Positions 33,982 to 45,293 are shown, numbered from the stretch's first letter. The stretch is DNA of 64,000 bases from Gamarada debralockiae (GCA_002803225.1 NXFV01001368.1:1-64000); one strand, 5' to 3'. Program-made: numbers and translations. The notes: generated by a model from the letters alone, not told the origin.

Positions 33982-35980
33982 GATGGAGTGACTGTAAACT
34001 AGTAACGAATTAGTCTTCGAGTCCGCAAATGAAATTCAGTTCAAAAAGAGAAATTGTAGCATCAAGATTTTCTCCCTCTAAAAGAAGGCGATAGTGATTA
34101 ATCAAAACGTCTTCCAGGCAGGTTGACTAGTGTTCTTGATTTTCACTTTCAGGTACGGCTGCTACATACCAGCGAGCAGCTAATGTAGATTTTTACGTTC
34201 CTCTCGAGCTATAGTATCTCAAGATTCGGATTGTGCATACCTCTCCGCAGATATGTTTGTGGTCAAAGGGCTCGGAGGTACGTAAATGAATCAGCTGGAA
34301 CTTTCGACATACAAGCTGTTTGGATATCTGCAAGTCAAGGCCAGCCCAGGGGGTCAACTTGGCGAAAGAGCGCCCGGCTGTCTGCAACCCTACTTTGCCA
34401 CGAAGCCACAGTCAAGATAGCCTTGATTCATAATGGAAGCCTTAAATTGACGCCACCACTGTTTCTTTGCTGCTCGGAATGAAAGTGGCGTTGATCAAGA
34501 TGTTGAGATCTCGCTAAATTTGGAGGCCGAGGCACCCTTGTCAGGGTTGTTCGCCCAAAATCTCCATTCTTCTCCGTCTTCGCCATCTTCACCACACAAT
34601 ATTTCGTCACCAAAATGAAAATCGAAACCGTGCACACGCGTCCAGAGCTCCTTCCATCGGAAATTTAATATCACGGACCTCAGATCTGAGCAGAATCGCT
34701 GGAGACGAGAGAGCGGGGCAGTCGTCTAAACGGCACCGAAGATGTTCTGAGAGCAATCCCGAAACGCGTCGTGATTCACCTACTACGATCTACCCATGGC
34801 CTCCTGGTCTTCAACGTCTGCAGACCCTTTGGACCTTTGGACTTGCTGGAATCACGGACGTTTCTCTCATTCTCTAGACTTCTGCTATGGAGAATATCTT
34901 GGAAGTACCAAGCACGCGCAAGAATCTTGAGACGCTGTCTCTACATCCGCTCAAGGGCATATCCATATTTCACGGATTAACGACCCTCTTCCATGGTTCT
35001 CCGCATTCAGGAGGAGTTTCTTCTTCACGGCCATGCTACCTTCATTCGATCGTTATTCTGGGAGTTGTCGAGTATCTTTATACTTTATATCCTAGATTAC
35101 CAGGACTGTAGGGTTTGAGCCAGCGGCACACGAAGTCAGAAGCGCTCGCAGTTGAAATGCGCTGTGGCTTTCGCGCCTGCTGTTGGGCATCGTTGCCTCG
35201 TCGCGCCACAACTGTCGTCGAGAGCCAGTCGTTGGCGAGCGCAAAATTTGCATGGAACTTTCAAATTTTAGCGTGCGCAAGCATCTGCATCTCATCTTCA
35301 CACCACTCCGCAACTTTGACTGGCTCCTGTTTGAAGTCTCAAGATTTTGACAGCCAGTCATTGCGGCGCGACCCTTGCATGACCCCACGAAACTCCGAAA
35401 CTTCAGAAATATCTCGCTAAGGATTTACGATAGGGTGTCGATCATCCTTATCGCATCTGAACACCAGATGGTAATGGTATCCAGGCCATCTCTGGTCCCA
35501 TTGTTCTTGTTTGAGTGTAAGGTTTTTGTTTCATTGTTCATCTGAATGTCAGAAATTCCTTTATGACTGTTCCTGTCCGTTCAGAAGGTCTGACTTTTCC
35601 TTCATTATTAGAATCAGTCATCGCCTAATATTGTCTTTATTGTCATTCTTTGATATTGAACCCCAACGCTGAACAATGGTTAGCAAACAGCGCCATTCAC
35701 AGTAGCTGCTCTCAATTACGTTCAATCATTCTTATTGCTCAGAAGAGCTGTTTTCCTTCACGCTGGACGTTTTTTAATCTATTTCATAAGAGACACTTCC
35801 GAGACTTTCTCGAACTTCAACGAACTCATCTTCCCCCAAACGCAACATTCTCGAGACCTTCAAGAATAATCTTTGACAATCTACAAATTCGATCAACACT
35901 TTTCACGGACTCGAAATCTTCAACTCGCAGGCGAATCAACACTTCGAATCCTCCAATCTCGAAAACAATATAGCTTCAAG
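33982..35980. other. 2-kb divergent intergenic region
   Basis: Between the hydrolase and the DUF7492 gene. It contains only short frames. The last ~300 bases are C/T/A-rich with AATC and TTCGA motifs, which fits a long 5' leader of the DUF7492 gene. I see no RNA gene, element or repeat. Confidence 0.4.
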
Positions 35981-37498
35981 ATGAAGCACGCATCTCAACT
36001 GCCTTCGGGCATCCCATCCCTCTTTCTCCTCGCATTCGCATCTATGATTCAAGCACACAGCTGGGTTGAACAACTCACTCTTGTTGCGTCGAACGGAACC
36101 TTCGTCGGCACTCCAGGCTACCCGCGCGGATTCATTCAGCGAAATCAACCTGACTTCCAAGACGGCAACATGATCAATCTCATTCCCCCGAACGGTCGAA
36201 CAACGGGCAACGCCATCCTCTCTACAGACCTAATGTGCCGGCAAAGCCAGTTCATCGGCAACCAGACAGAAGGCTTCCCAGCTCTGACAGCAGCCCCCGG
36301 AGATCAGATCGCCATGATCTACCAGGAAAACGGACATGTCACGCAACTCTTCAACTCACCCACAAAGCCCGTGGGTAGCGGAACAGTATACATCTACGGT
36401 ACAAAACAACCCGCCAACACAGATACTTACCTCGGTATCCATCGGGTATGGAATACTGCCGGGACGGGAGGTGACAAACGTGGCAAGCTCATCGCAACTC
36501 GCCATTTCGATGACGGCCAATGCTTCCAGAACGACACATCGGTCAAGATCCCACTCGAATGGGAGAGACGCAAGGAGTTCAACCCCGTCGCCAACGACCT
36601 CAAGTGCCAATCTGACGTTCAGATCCCCACCGAGGCCGGAACTTCAGGACAATACACGCTCTATTGGGTCTGGGAGTGGCCAACGCTCGACAATGTGACC
36701 GGCGCTGTTCTCACCAACGAGAGCTACACAACTTGCATGGACATCAACATGTCGGCCAATAAGCTCCCGTCCGCGGGCAGCTTCAACACCAACCAAGTTG
36801 TTGACAGCCGTGCCATCGAAGCTCAGCTCTCAACAGCCTTCCTCGTCAACCCCACAATTGCCGAGCAACTCACCGGCGCAGCGGGAGCGCAGCCAACAGG
36901 AGCACCGTCTGCCAGCGTTTCGGCGACCAAGGTCTCTGCCCAGCCAAGCTCCGCGAACTCAGCTTCCAGCGCACCAGCAGCAGGATTCATCACGGTGACA
37001 ATCACAGCCAGCGTCAAAGCCCAAACCGTCACGGTAACCAAATACGTGAACGGCGGCTCTTCAAGCCCAGCACCGACACCAGCAACATCACAGGCGCAAA
37101 TAAGCACCGCAACCGTTTCTCCTCTTCCCTCAACACCAAAGACTAGCGCAGCGGCGTCTTCGCCAAGCACACAGCTCTCTGCCCCATCACCGCAATCAAC
37201 TGGCTCTGTCCCGCCCATCGTGCCTTTCCTCTCGCCATCATCTCAGATCGCGAAAGCTCCGGCGCGGGCTTCGACGCTCACCACTCAAACTCAATCCTCT
37301 CAATTAGAGCCGAGCCCAACCTCGAGCTCGAGTGTTGAGGAAGGTTCAAGTGCGGCAGCGACATCGGATTGCCCGGACATGACGCCCGGCGCCACGCAAA
37401 CACGAACCCTCTCGCCGAATCAGAGTGCAGTCACGTACCTCAACGGGAGTCTGCATAATCGGGCGTTCAAGCTCAGGGGAAGAATCGTCCGCTCGTGA
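35981..37498 (+). CDS. Secreted DUF7492-type protein with LPMO-like N-terminal histidine
   Basis: An intronless 505-aa protein. A signal peptide (residues 1-25, SLFLLAFASMIQA) should be removed to expose H26 (HSWVEQLTLV), the position used by lytic polysaccharide monooxygenases to bind copper. A second conserved-looking histidine is H119 in QENGHVTQ, and an aromatic-rich strand follows (YTLYWVWEWP). Other landmarks are NGTFVGTPGYPRGFI, FDDGQCFQND and YTTCMDINMSA. After ~300 residues comes a Ser/Thr/Ala/Pro-rich linker (~200 aa) without a clear GPI signal. I recognise the catalytic-like region as the fungal DUF7492 domain; LPMO activity is not established for it as far as I know and is an inference from the His-brace pattern. 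Confidence 0.85.
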   Translation: MKHASQLPSGIPSLFLLAFASMIQAHSWVEQLTLVASNGTFVGTPGYPRGFIQRNQPDFQDGNMINLIPPNGRTTGNAILSTDLMCRQSQFIGNQTEGFPALTAAPGDQIAMIYQENGHVTQLFNSPTKPVGSGTVYIYGTKQPANTDTYLGIHRVWNTAGTGGDKRGKLIATRHFDDGQCFQNDTSVKIPLEWERRKEFNPVANDLKCQSDVQIPTEAGTSGQYTLYWVWEWPTLDNVTGAVLTNESYTTCMDINMSANKLPSAGSFNTNQVVDSRAIEAQLSTAFLVNPTIAEQLTGAAGAQPTGAPSASVSATKVSAQPSSANSASSAPAAGFITVTITASVKAQTVTVTKYVNGGSSSPAPTPATSQAQISTATVSPLPSTPKTSAAASSPSTQLSAPSPQSTGSVPPIVPFLSPSSQIAKAPARASTLTTQTQSSQLEPSPTSSSSVEEGSSAAATSDCPDMTPGATQTRTLSPNQSAVTYLNGSLHNRAFKLRGRIVRS

Positions 37499-38370
37499 GC
37501 ACCTCTCTTATACGCACACCCCAAACCAGAACGAGAGGAAGAGGAGGGATATCCGGACATGGGTTAGAAATTCAATTCTTCAGAACGAGAGAAAACTAGG
37601 GACGGCGATTCAAGCAAGGCATTTAAACACAGGCAAAGAAAGCATAGAGTTTCGGTGTTTAAAGGGAACGGGACGGTGGGATAGGATGCATGGTACGGCG
37701 GCGTTTGTGGATTTTTCTTTCTTGAAGATACCTTGGGCAGCTTGTACATATCTGACCTTGACCGTTACTCTCTCGATGAGATAGGTTTACATACTAAATT
37801 TGCAATAAAGAAATCTGCTATTAACTTTGACTTTGATTTGAACGTGAAAGTGAATGATTTTGATGTGACTTTTGATTTGCGGATCTATTCCTGTTTATGC
37901 TTTCGTACTGAGTGTTTCGCCATACGGCGGGTTAGTTTGATCGACGACTTTTGATTGGTGACTTGGCTTTTGCATCCCATCCAAATGGGATGACTTGTCC
38001 GACGTCTTCGTCGCAAGATACAGTCGCTAGCGAAATCGACTTCCGCCTTGAACACTTCTAATTCCAAGACGCTTGGACTAGCACTAAAGTGCTTCTGGCC
38101 TCTACCCTGCATCCGCCCGAGTGGAATGCAACGCTCTGGTCGGCGTTTAATACATCTACGCTCGTACCTTTGCTATATCACTCAACTTTGAAAATACGAT
38201 TTCAAACACTTTCGCGGGCAGGTTAATCGAATCACTTAATTTAAAGGCAGAATTCTGAATTCGATAATATACAAATAATAGACTGAATAAAGAGTTCAAT
38301 ATGTCAATCAACACCCTCGACGCCAATAATCTGGCTCTCGCTTATTTCACTACTAATATATGAAGCACTT
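37499..38370. other. 3' flank of the DUF7492 gene
   Basis: AT-leaning with TTTGATTTG-like runs (37830-37880). No gene is recognised. Confidence 0.4.
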
Positions 38371-38439
38371 GTCCAAATGTCTAAGTTAGTTAGACATTCG
38401 AACCTAGGTAGGAAAGAATCTAGTGCTGCCGATATCCAC

Positions 38440-38990
38440 GACAATCCAGTCCTGGCAGTGAGGGATGGGGTTAAGAATGCGGATAGAGAGGGCAGAGCGA
38501 TTTTAGGGCACGCCATCGCCAGACACATTAGGCGGTTTCAACACCGTAGCCGCCTCTAAGATAAGAAGTCAGATCGATCAAGAACATGGCTACGGCGACC
38601 TGGTCGAGAGGGACTAGGATAAGGAGAGGCTGCATGAGCTCGAACAAGAGCAAGGAGTTGGCAGGGAATGTGACAAGGCAGGAAGGCGAGGAGGAGGATG
38701 ATGACAACAACAACAACAACAATGAGTAGCGGGAGGAGCGTGAGGAGAAACGGCGGCACTAGCATCAGGAATGGCCTATTCAAAGCTTTTTTAAATGCAA
38801 CGAGGGTCAGTGCTGGTACTATGTTCACTCTCGAGATCAACTTACCGAGAATCCCGGAGCGCCATTGCCCCTCGGTTCCCATTCACGGTTCAGGGATTGA
38901 GTCGGATAGAGAAGTGTTAGCAGAGTCTACAGACCCTCGTGAAGCTGTCGCACATTCTAAGAACTTTGCCAGAAGGTTGCGACAGAGATA
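38440..38990 (+). pseudogene. Coding relic of unknown family with TAG stops
   Basis: Readable stretches: PSPDTLGGFNTVAASKIRSQ then IDQEHGYGDLVERD, an in-frame TAG, DKERLHELEQEQ, then after a frame change an acidic/Asn run (EEEDDDNNNNNNE), TAG, REEREEKRRH, TAG, and HQEWPIQSFFKCNEGQCWYY. Each TAG can be explained by CAG to TAG. The order (charged helix, acidic Asn run, Cys/Trp-rich end) resembles a real protein tail. No start or splice site is certain and the family is unknown. Confidence 0.4.
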
Positions 38991-39228
38991 GTACATATAT
39001 CTGCACTCTGCAGAGAGTGCCGCTCCCAAACTCGACAGATGTCGACAGTATAGGCCGTATTAGACGCGAGAGAAATAAAATTAATTAATTACAAGCGCTT
39101 CAAGGTGAAGAACTGTAGGGTAATTGCTTGTAAACAGGTGAGTTTGAGCGATTGTTCAAGATTCAAAGAGGTAGTCTCTACAGAGGCATGTTCAATACTG
39201 ACTCTCGCTCGAGAAGTCTTGACGATTT
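38991..39228. other. 3' flank of the NLR gene
   Basis: AT-rich (AAATTAATTAATTAC at about 39078) and gene-free; it holds the NLR 3' UTR. Confidence 0.4.
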
Positions 39229-42200
39229 CTATGGTTTTAATACATTGTCTTCCTTAGTCTGATGGCTCTTCTGTTGCAGCACTTTATCTGCCTCGTCGTA
39301 CTTGCCCTGGTCCCTGAGCACTGATGCAAGGTTGTCTATGCTAATTAGCGTTGATGGGTGATCAATGCCAAGCGTCTTCTTCGTCAACTCAAGCTCTTGC
39401 CGGTGCATCTTCTCGCCCTCATCGTACTTGCCCTGGTCGCTGAGCACTAATGCGAGGTTGTTTATACTGTCTAGTGTCGATGGGTGATCAACGCCAAGCA
39501 CCTTCTCCTTCAACTCGAGTGCTTGTCGGTGCATCTTCTCGGCTGCGTCATACTTGCCCTGGTTTCTGAGTACTGATGCGAGGTTGTTTATACTACCTAG
39601 TGTCGACGGGTGATCGACGCCCAGCACCTTCTCCTTCAACTCGAGTGTTTGTTGGTGCATCTTCTCGGCCTCGTCGTACTTGCCCTGGTTACCGAGCACT
39701 AATGCGAGGTTGTTCATACTGCTTAGCGTCGACGGGTGATCGACTCCGAGCACCTTCTCCTTCAACTCAAGCGCCTGTCGCTGTATCTTCTCGGCCTCAT
39801 CGTACTTGCCCTGGTCATCAAGCACTAATGCGAGGTTGTTCATGCTCTGTAGCGTTGATGGGTGATCGATGCCGAGCGCTTTCTCCGTTAAATCGAGCTC
39901 TTGTCGGTGCATCTTCTCGGCCTCATCGTACTTGCCCTGGTTACCGAGCACTAATGCAAGGTTGTTTATACTATCTAGCGTCGATGGGTGATCGACGCCC
40001 AGCACCTTCTCCTTTAAATCGAGTGCTTGTCGGTGCATCTTCTCGGCCTCGTTGTACTTGCCCTGGTCGTCGAGCACTAGTGCGAGGTTGTTCATACTGC
40101 TTAGCGTCGATGGGTGATCGATGCCAAGCGCCTTCTCTGTTAAATCGAGCTCTTGTCGGTGCATCTTCTCAGCCGCGTTGTACTTGCCCTGGCCCCTGAG
40201 CACTCCTGCGAGGTTGTTCATACTATCTAGCGTGGACGAGTGATCAACGCCAAGCACCTTCTCCTTCAACTCAAGCGTCTGTCGATACATTTGTTCAGCT
40301 TCTCTATATTTCCCGGTCATCCAAAAGCACTCCGCTACATTAAAAAGTAGGTCCGACTGGGATTTCTCGAAATCACCCGAGAAATCCTGTAAGCTAAGGA
40401 CGTATTTCGCATGAGGAAGGTACATCGTCCATACGTCTCTATTCTCATGTTCAGGGAATGGAAAGACATTTGCGACCTGCTGGAGCACTCTCCCACTCCA
40501 CAAAGCCAATTCACTCCTCTCTTTCAACCAATTACGTACAGCGATTTGGACGAGTCGATGGATATCATACGAGCGCTGTCCTTCGCGTAGAGTAATAAAA
40601 GCGTATGCTTTTAAAGTTCCGATCGCCTCTGCTTCTTTCACTTTCGAAGCTGGCGGTAAAAGAGAGTGAGGAATATCTTGCTGCGCAATGCAAGACATAT
40701 AGAAGAGATACTCTGCAGCGAGCTGACTACAACGTGAAATCTGGCGGAAAGAGATTAACCAGGTTAAAGCAATCGGATTTTGAATAGTTTCGTATCGCCC
40801 TTGATCTTCAAAGTCCCTACTAAGCAACTCAATGAGTTGTTCGTTATCAGACTCATAGACGTCGAGGTAGTCCGAAATAGAAAGCGTATTCTCATTCATA
40901 AAAGCTGCTGCTTGCTTTATCGCTAATGGAAGGTGTGTGAGAAGATCGAGTAGCCTTGTAGCCGCTTCTTTTTCTTTTGTCGAGATATTGTCTATCAAGC
41001 TTTTCTCTAACAGCTTTAGAGAATCATTTTCGCTCATCTCCTTCAGAGTGATGACATTTACCGCAGCCTGTTTGACTGCGGCCTTGCGGCTCCTGGTGGT
41101 GAAGAGAATCGACCCTCTTCGACTGAACGGAAGGGAATCGGCTAGGGATAACGAGCCACCGGCATCGTTAGGCCGTTTATAGAGCATTTCGACGTCATCA
41201 GCATTGTCGATAATTAATAACCATCTGCCAGCACTCTCTTGACTCAAAAACGTCTTAACGAGTGACTTGACATCTGCTTTGCCCTCGTTAATACCAGCTA
41301 TCTGAAGTTTCTGTCCAATCTCCCGATAGGCATTCTCAAAGCTAGTCGTGTCCATGGCAGGAACCCAAAACACCGAGCAGTCAGGATGCCTTTGCTGAAT
41401 CTGAAAGGCAACCTCAAGGGCAATTTGAGTCTTGCCCATTCCTCCTAAGCCTGCAATTGCAACTCGTCGGCATGTATCTTCATTGCCTGGGTCAAGGCTG
41501 GTAATGACATGCTTGAGTTCAGAGTCACGACCAACAAATTGCTCATTTCGGCCAAATGGAACGAGCCACTGACCACTCGCTGAGACTAGAATAGAGTTAG
41601 TAAATGTTTCTATTGTCTTCATATAGATATCAAACACTAAAAAGGCTCCGTGAAAAAGGAGAGTAACTATGATAGTTTAGCCACGCTACATGAAGAGGAA
41701 CCTCCCGAAAACACATAGAGACCTATTTTTAGAGACCAGGAACCTTACCTCTAAGGGCGTCCGCTGCTTTAGTCGTCGCGACCATCTCCTGTGCTGGAAT
41801 AATTGAAAGCAGTTCCTTTGCGTAGGCAGCGGCGGTAGCGGCAGCATAGGGCTGCCACCTCTTGTTTTTGTGGGAGTCGGCATAGTCGCAAATACCACGA
41901 ACAACAACACAAGAGAAGTCGTCTATTAGACCAGCTGCCTCCATCTCCACACAAATGATGCCTAGGTCCTTCCTCAACTTGTCCCTCGTCTCGCTATCTT
42001 TGATAACTGTGTTGGCGGACCCAATAGTACCATAATGAATTGAAGGTGTTGTATCCTGACGCGGATCACGCTCAACGACTTTCGTCCGATCGCATAATTG
42101 ACAGCTATTCCCAACGTCGTGAGTATAGCTAGCTTCAAATAGCTGATCTTGATCTTGCTCTCCATCGGGATAAGAGTATTTGGCCTTCATTTTCGGGAAC

Positions 42201-42730
42201 TTCTCGAACATCTCTGACAGGTATCGGGGGATTTGGCTATCAAACATGCTGTGCTGCGCTTGTAGCTTCTGTATATTTGCCCTGAGGACAGCCGGAGGTT
42301 TATTCAAAGCTCCAGTCCGTTCAAACTGCCCATTGGAGTTTACCTTCCCCATATCGAACTGCACAACCCCTCCAAATGTTGCTGTCGGCCTGCTGACCAC
42401 GACGTCTCCGAGTCGAATATCGTCCCTGCCGTCGCCGGGTATACCACCTCCGATGCCCACTAGCAAGCCGAACCTAATCGATCTGAAGTCGTTCAGCAGC
42501 TGTGTTACTACTATCGCCGCATTATTATTGCCGATCTCTGGCATAACTGCAATGACAACATTGTGCTCTCCCACGCATCCGAGTGTATAACTATTCTGGT
42601 CACGACTTGTGGGCAGACTCTGGTGCGTATCGTCCAACATCGCCACGACTGGAGCTAATTCAACGCCCATAGGGCAGATGCATGCGACCGTGTAGTCGTC
42701 ATGAGTAAGACGACAAAGACGATGATCCAT
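39229..42730 (-). CDS. PNP-NB-ARC-TPR NLR (STAND) protein
   Basis: A 1112-aa protein: exon 1 complement 41749-42730, intron 41586-41748 (GTAAGG...TTCTAG, 163 nt), exon 2 complement 39229-41585. Residues ~10-325 form a nucleoside-phosphorylase-like domain (VACICPMGVELAPVVAMLDD, GLLVGIGGGIPG, VEMEAAGLID, VRGICDYADSH). Residues ~340-620 form an NB-ARC ATPase with the P-loop GLGGMGKT (373-380), Walker B WLLIIDNADD and LPLAIKQAAAF. A winged-helix-like linker (YDIHRLVQIAVRNW) follows, then nine TPRs of 42 aa. This is the classic architecture of fungal NLR-type signalling proteins that control non-self recognition and programmed cell death. The effector is thus a PNP domain and the sensor is the TPR fan. 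The intron falls precisely between PNP and NB-ARC. The upstream in-frame ATG at 42847 is less likely because the extra 39 residues are not PNP-like. Confidence 0.93.
39270..40290 (-). repeat. Eight near-identical 126-bp coding repeats (TPR units) in the NLR
   Basis: The units share HPSTLxSxNNLAxVLxxQGKY and EAEKMHRQ and differ at few positions, mostly in the variable loop (LDLTEKALG versus LELKEKVLG, LDDQ versus LGNQ). Order from N- to C-terminus alternates two unit types. The high DNA identity between units implies recent duplication or gene conversion. A ninth, diverged TPR precedes them. Confidence 0.9.
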
Positions 42731-43389
42731 TTTGCTATGCCAGAGACAGGTGACAAGTGACGGGGGCGGGGGGATAAAGGCAAAGCAGGTATTAAGGTGG
42801 TTTAGAGAACAAGAGGTACGGTATCTGCAGCTGTGGAGAATATCCACGCGTAGCGTAGATATATGGGGTGCGCATATATGAGTATCTTAAGTAGTGGAAT
42901 CAAGGCTTCGATAACAACGCTGCAGAAGCTTCGTCGAGGCTATCGTATCAAGGCGTTCGTATCGAGACGTGAGGAGTTTCGAGCAGGGATTGGTGGCTTT
43001 GGGGTTATCGAGCCTTGCACAAATTTTGTCATGAATGGTCCAGCAGACTTCATCAGTTGAATCGAAAAGCGAAGATCACAAGTGCTTGAGGGCTCACTCT
43101 CTCATGAAGGCGCGGGAATCTTGAATAATGATGGTTGGAGCTGGAAGATATAGTGGATGTCGCACACGTCAAGCTTAGTGCGGCCTGATTAAGGCCACAA
43201 AGTGGCTGGAATTCTGCCTTGCCAGAAAAAGCCCAGCGCTGAATTGTCACATGAGAACTAGCATGGAGAGGGACCACATAATTCTAAGACAGCCTCGCGA
43301 TTACCTTGCTTTGGCTGCTTCTTGTGCTGACTGGCAAGACTCCCTTTGTATATTATTTTCACAGATGCTATTTAATCTGTAGCTTATGC
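42731..43389. other. NLR promoter region and flank
   Basis: Gene-free. It has a C/G-rich patch just upstream of the ATG (GACGGGGGCGGGG at 42757-42769). The stretch 43060-43389 is plain intergenic. Confidence 0.4.
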
Positions 43390-43868
43390 TAATTGGGTAA
43401 AGGTGCGAGCCGAACGATTACTTTAAATTTCAGAAGCGTTCGAGAGTAGCGACGTAGCGACTGTAAGCTTCGTGTCCGATGAGTGTTCGGGGATATGCTC
43501 GAAGAATGAGTCGGTATCAAGAAGATTGCGAGAATGCTAATTCCGGCCGCAATAGCCGTCCATAATCTCAACGTAATATGAAAGCTGTAGCGATCAAGAA
43601 GGGCTCGCAACAGAAACGGACAAACGGATCCCACGATATTTTTGCAGGACAGAACAACTCCGTACGCCACAGCTCGATTGCTGCTATTAAACCATTCGCC
43701 AAGAGAGAGTGTGGTCGAGCTGTAGATTAGAGCACATCTTAACGCTGCAAGACTCCCTGCGTCGCAACCAAATGCCAGACGTGAGTGCTGAAGGAGGATG
43801 GGAGGAAGCTGATGCATGTAAGCGCAGCGCCGCAAAGGGCTGCGGTCTGGCGTCTCTTCCAGCAAAAC
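43390..43868 (-). pseudogene. 3' fragment of a disrupted MFS (monocarboxylate-type) transporter
   Basis: Read on the minus strand the segment gives RQTAALCGAALTCISFLPSS, FSTHVWHLVATQGV, then after a 1-nt deletion ALIYSSTTLSLGEWFNSSNR, AVAYGVVLSCKNIVGSVCPF and LLRALLDRYSFHITLRLWTA. This is the TM3-TM6 region of the MFS family related to monocarboxylate permeases. It is cut off after IFLIPTHSSSISPNTHRT. The remaining C-terminal half is absent from this window. The matching N-terminal part lies at 45425-45828 on the same strand, with the sdhB pseudogene between. Confidence 0.75.
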
Positions 43869-43956
43869 ACCAGCAACTTTCATATCTCCATCTCGCCATT
43901 CCCATCATGTATACCATTACCTCATCTCCTCAATCCCTTATTCCACCATCTGGCCT

Positions 43957-44860
43957 TTAAAAAGCCATCTCCTTCTTAATCTCCGTAATCGCCAATCCCG
44001 GATTCAAACCCTTCGGACACGTCCGCGAGCAGTTCAAAATAGTACGGCATCTGTACAAACTCATAGAGTTGCCCAAAGGCCGCTTTTCTCTCCTCTTTCT
44101 TCTCATCTCTGCTATCCACCAACCATCTATAACTCTGCAACAGCACCGCTGGTCCCAAGTACTCCTCTTGATTCCACTAGTATGAAGGGCAAGATGTGGG
44201 AGCAGAGAATACATTCGTAGAGCCCGTCTAGCTTCTTGCGCTCTTCCTTGGATTGGAGATATTCTTTGCTGTTAGGAGCTGGGGTAGAGTGTTGGAGATA
44301 GGGCTTGATGGATTTGTATTGCTTGTAAAATTAAGTTAGGTCAGGAACAAGGTCTTTTACGACGTAGGTGCGGGGAAGAGGGTAGATCTTCGTTTCTTGC
44401 TTGGTGTTGGTGGGGATGCGGCCCGTCGTACGATCCATTAGCTTTTGCTCCAAATCCTCCCTCAAGAAATTCGGAAAAGGAGTAAAGGAATACGTACACG
44501 AATAAGCCAAAGTATTAGCACCATCAATATTCATCGTACAACTCCCACAAATGCTCTCCCGATAACTCCGTCTAAAAGTAAGGGTAGGATTAACCTTGTT
44601 CTTAATCCGAATCAACGCATCTAACATCATAGGAGATCGAGCGTATAGCTCTGCATTTTTGGCTTGGTGGTAGGCACGTCCGGATTCCAACGGTAGATGT
44701 GGAAGGCCTTGATCTTGGCTTCTGGATCTTTGACAGGCTCTTGGGTCGTGGAGGTTTGGGATGGGGATGTTATAGTAGCCATTCCTCGAGCGATGAATTG
44801 GGAGCGTAGGGCTGGGCGCGTAGCGGCGAAGAGCCGTGAGGTGGTTCGTAGAGATGCCAT
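43957..44860 (-). pseudogene. sdhB: Succinate dehydrogenase iron-sulfur subunit (sdhB) pseudogene
   Basis: Nearly full-length relative of SdhB, the 2Fe-2S/4Fe-4S/3Fe-4S subunit of complex II. The start is preserved ([20 protein letters not shown], then [20 protein letters not shown]). Damage: a ~14-nt deletion after SYTLDL that shifts the frame; in the 2Fe-2S loop [12 protein letters not shown], the first ligand Cys is Tyr and a Gly is Ser; NTLAY replaces NTLAC; an intron-like insert without a usable AG acceptor follows; an in-frame TAA at 44331 follows DLVPDLT; the 4Fe-4S segment ECILCACCSTSCPSYWWN is reduced to ECILCSH...; and there is a later 1-nt shift before [20 protein letters not shown]. 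The end EIKKEMAF is intact. Cys-to-Tyr changes are G-to-A in the coding strand. It cannot encode a working subunit; the true sdhB must lie elsewhere. Confidence 0.9.
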
Positions 44861-45275
44861 AGTGGGCTAGAGTGGAGTGGTGTGTTCAATTGAATGATAT
44901 GGTAGTCTCCTTTGAGTTGTTGTTGTGCGGATTGACTCTTCGTGTCTTGAGAGATTGCACGAAGATGTTGAAGGAATTAAGATGACCTAATGCAAGATAT
45001 CGAAGACGTAGTCGACTGTTTGTCGTTGATGGCAACAGCCTTCTAATTAATGCGGCATCTGAATCGCCTTAGTGATTAAGATGCATCCCGTCTTTACGAA
45101 GGAGTCATACCTTAACTCTTGCAATATGGTCACGTAACGGACGAGAAGTGACAGAATAAGGACAACGTTGTTGGATTATTAAGGCTGCAAAGATGCTGGA
45201 GATACCAATCAAGTACAGATAGGAATCTCCCTATTACTTATAGAACACGTCACACTGATCAAGAGATCCCTGAGT

Positions 45276-45293
45276 CATGTGATGCGTCACATG
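45276..45293. repeat. Short palindrome CATGTGA-TGCG-TCACATG
   Basis: Two perfect 7-bp arms separated by 4 bp. It lies ~420 bp upstream of the sdhB pseudogene start and inside the segment that separates the two MFS fragments. It may be a protein-binding palindrome or chance. Confidence 0.4.

Noticed and set aside
39576..40199. 207-codon plus-strand frame inside the NLR repeats
   Set aside because: It is an antisense shadow of the 126-bp TPR repeats, which are open in several frames because 126 is a multiple of three.
41586..41748. Treating the PNP part and the NB-ARC-TPR part as two separate genes
   Set aside because: A clean GTAAGG...TTCTAG intron keeps the frame, and PNP-NB-ARC-TPR is a known single-protein architecture; the second part lacks a proper start of its own.
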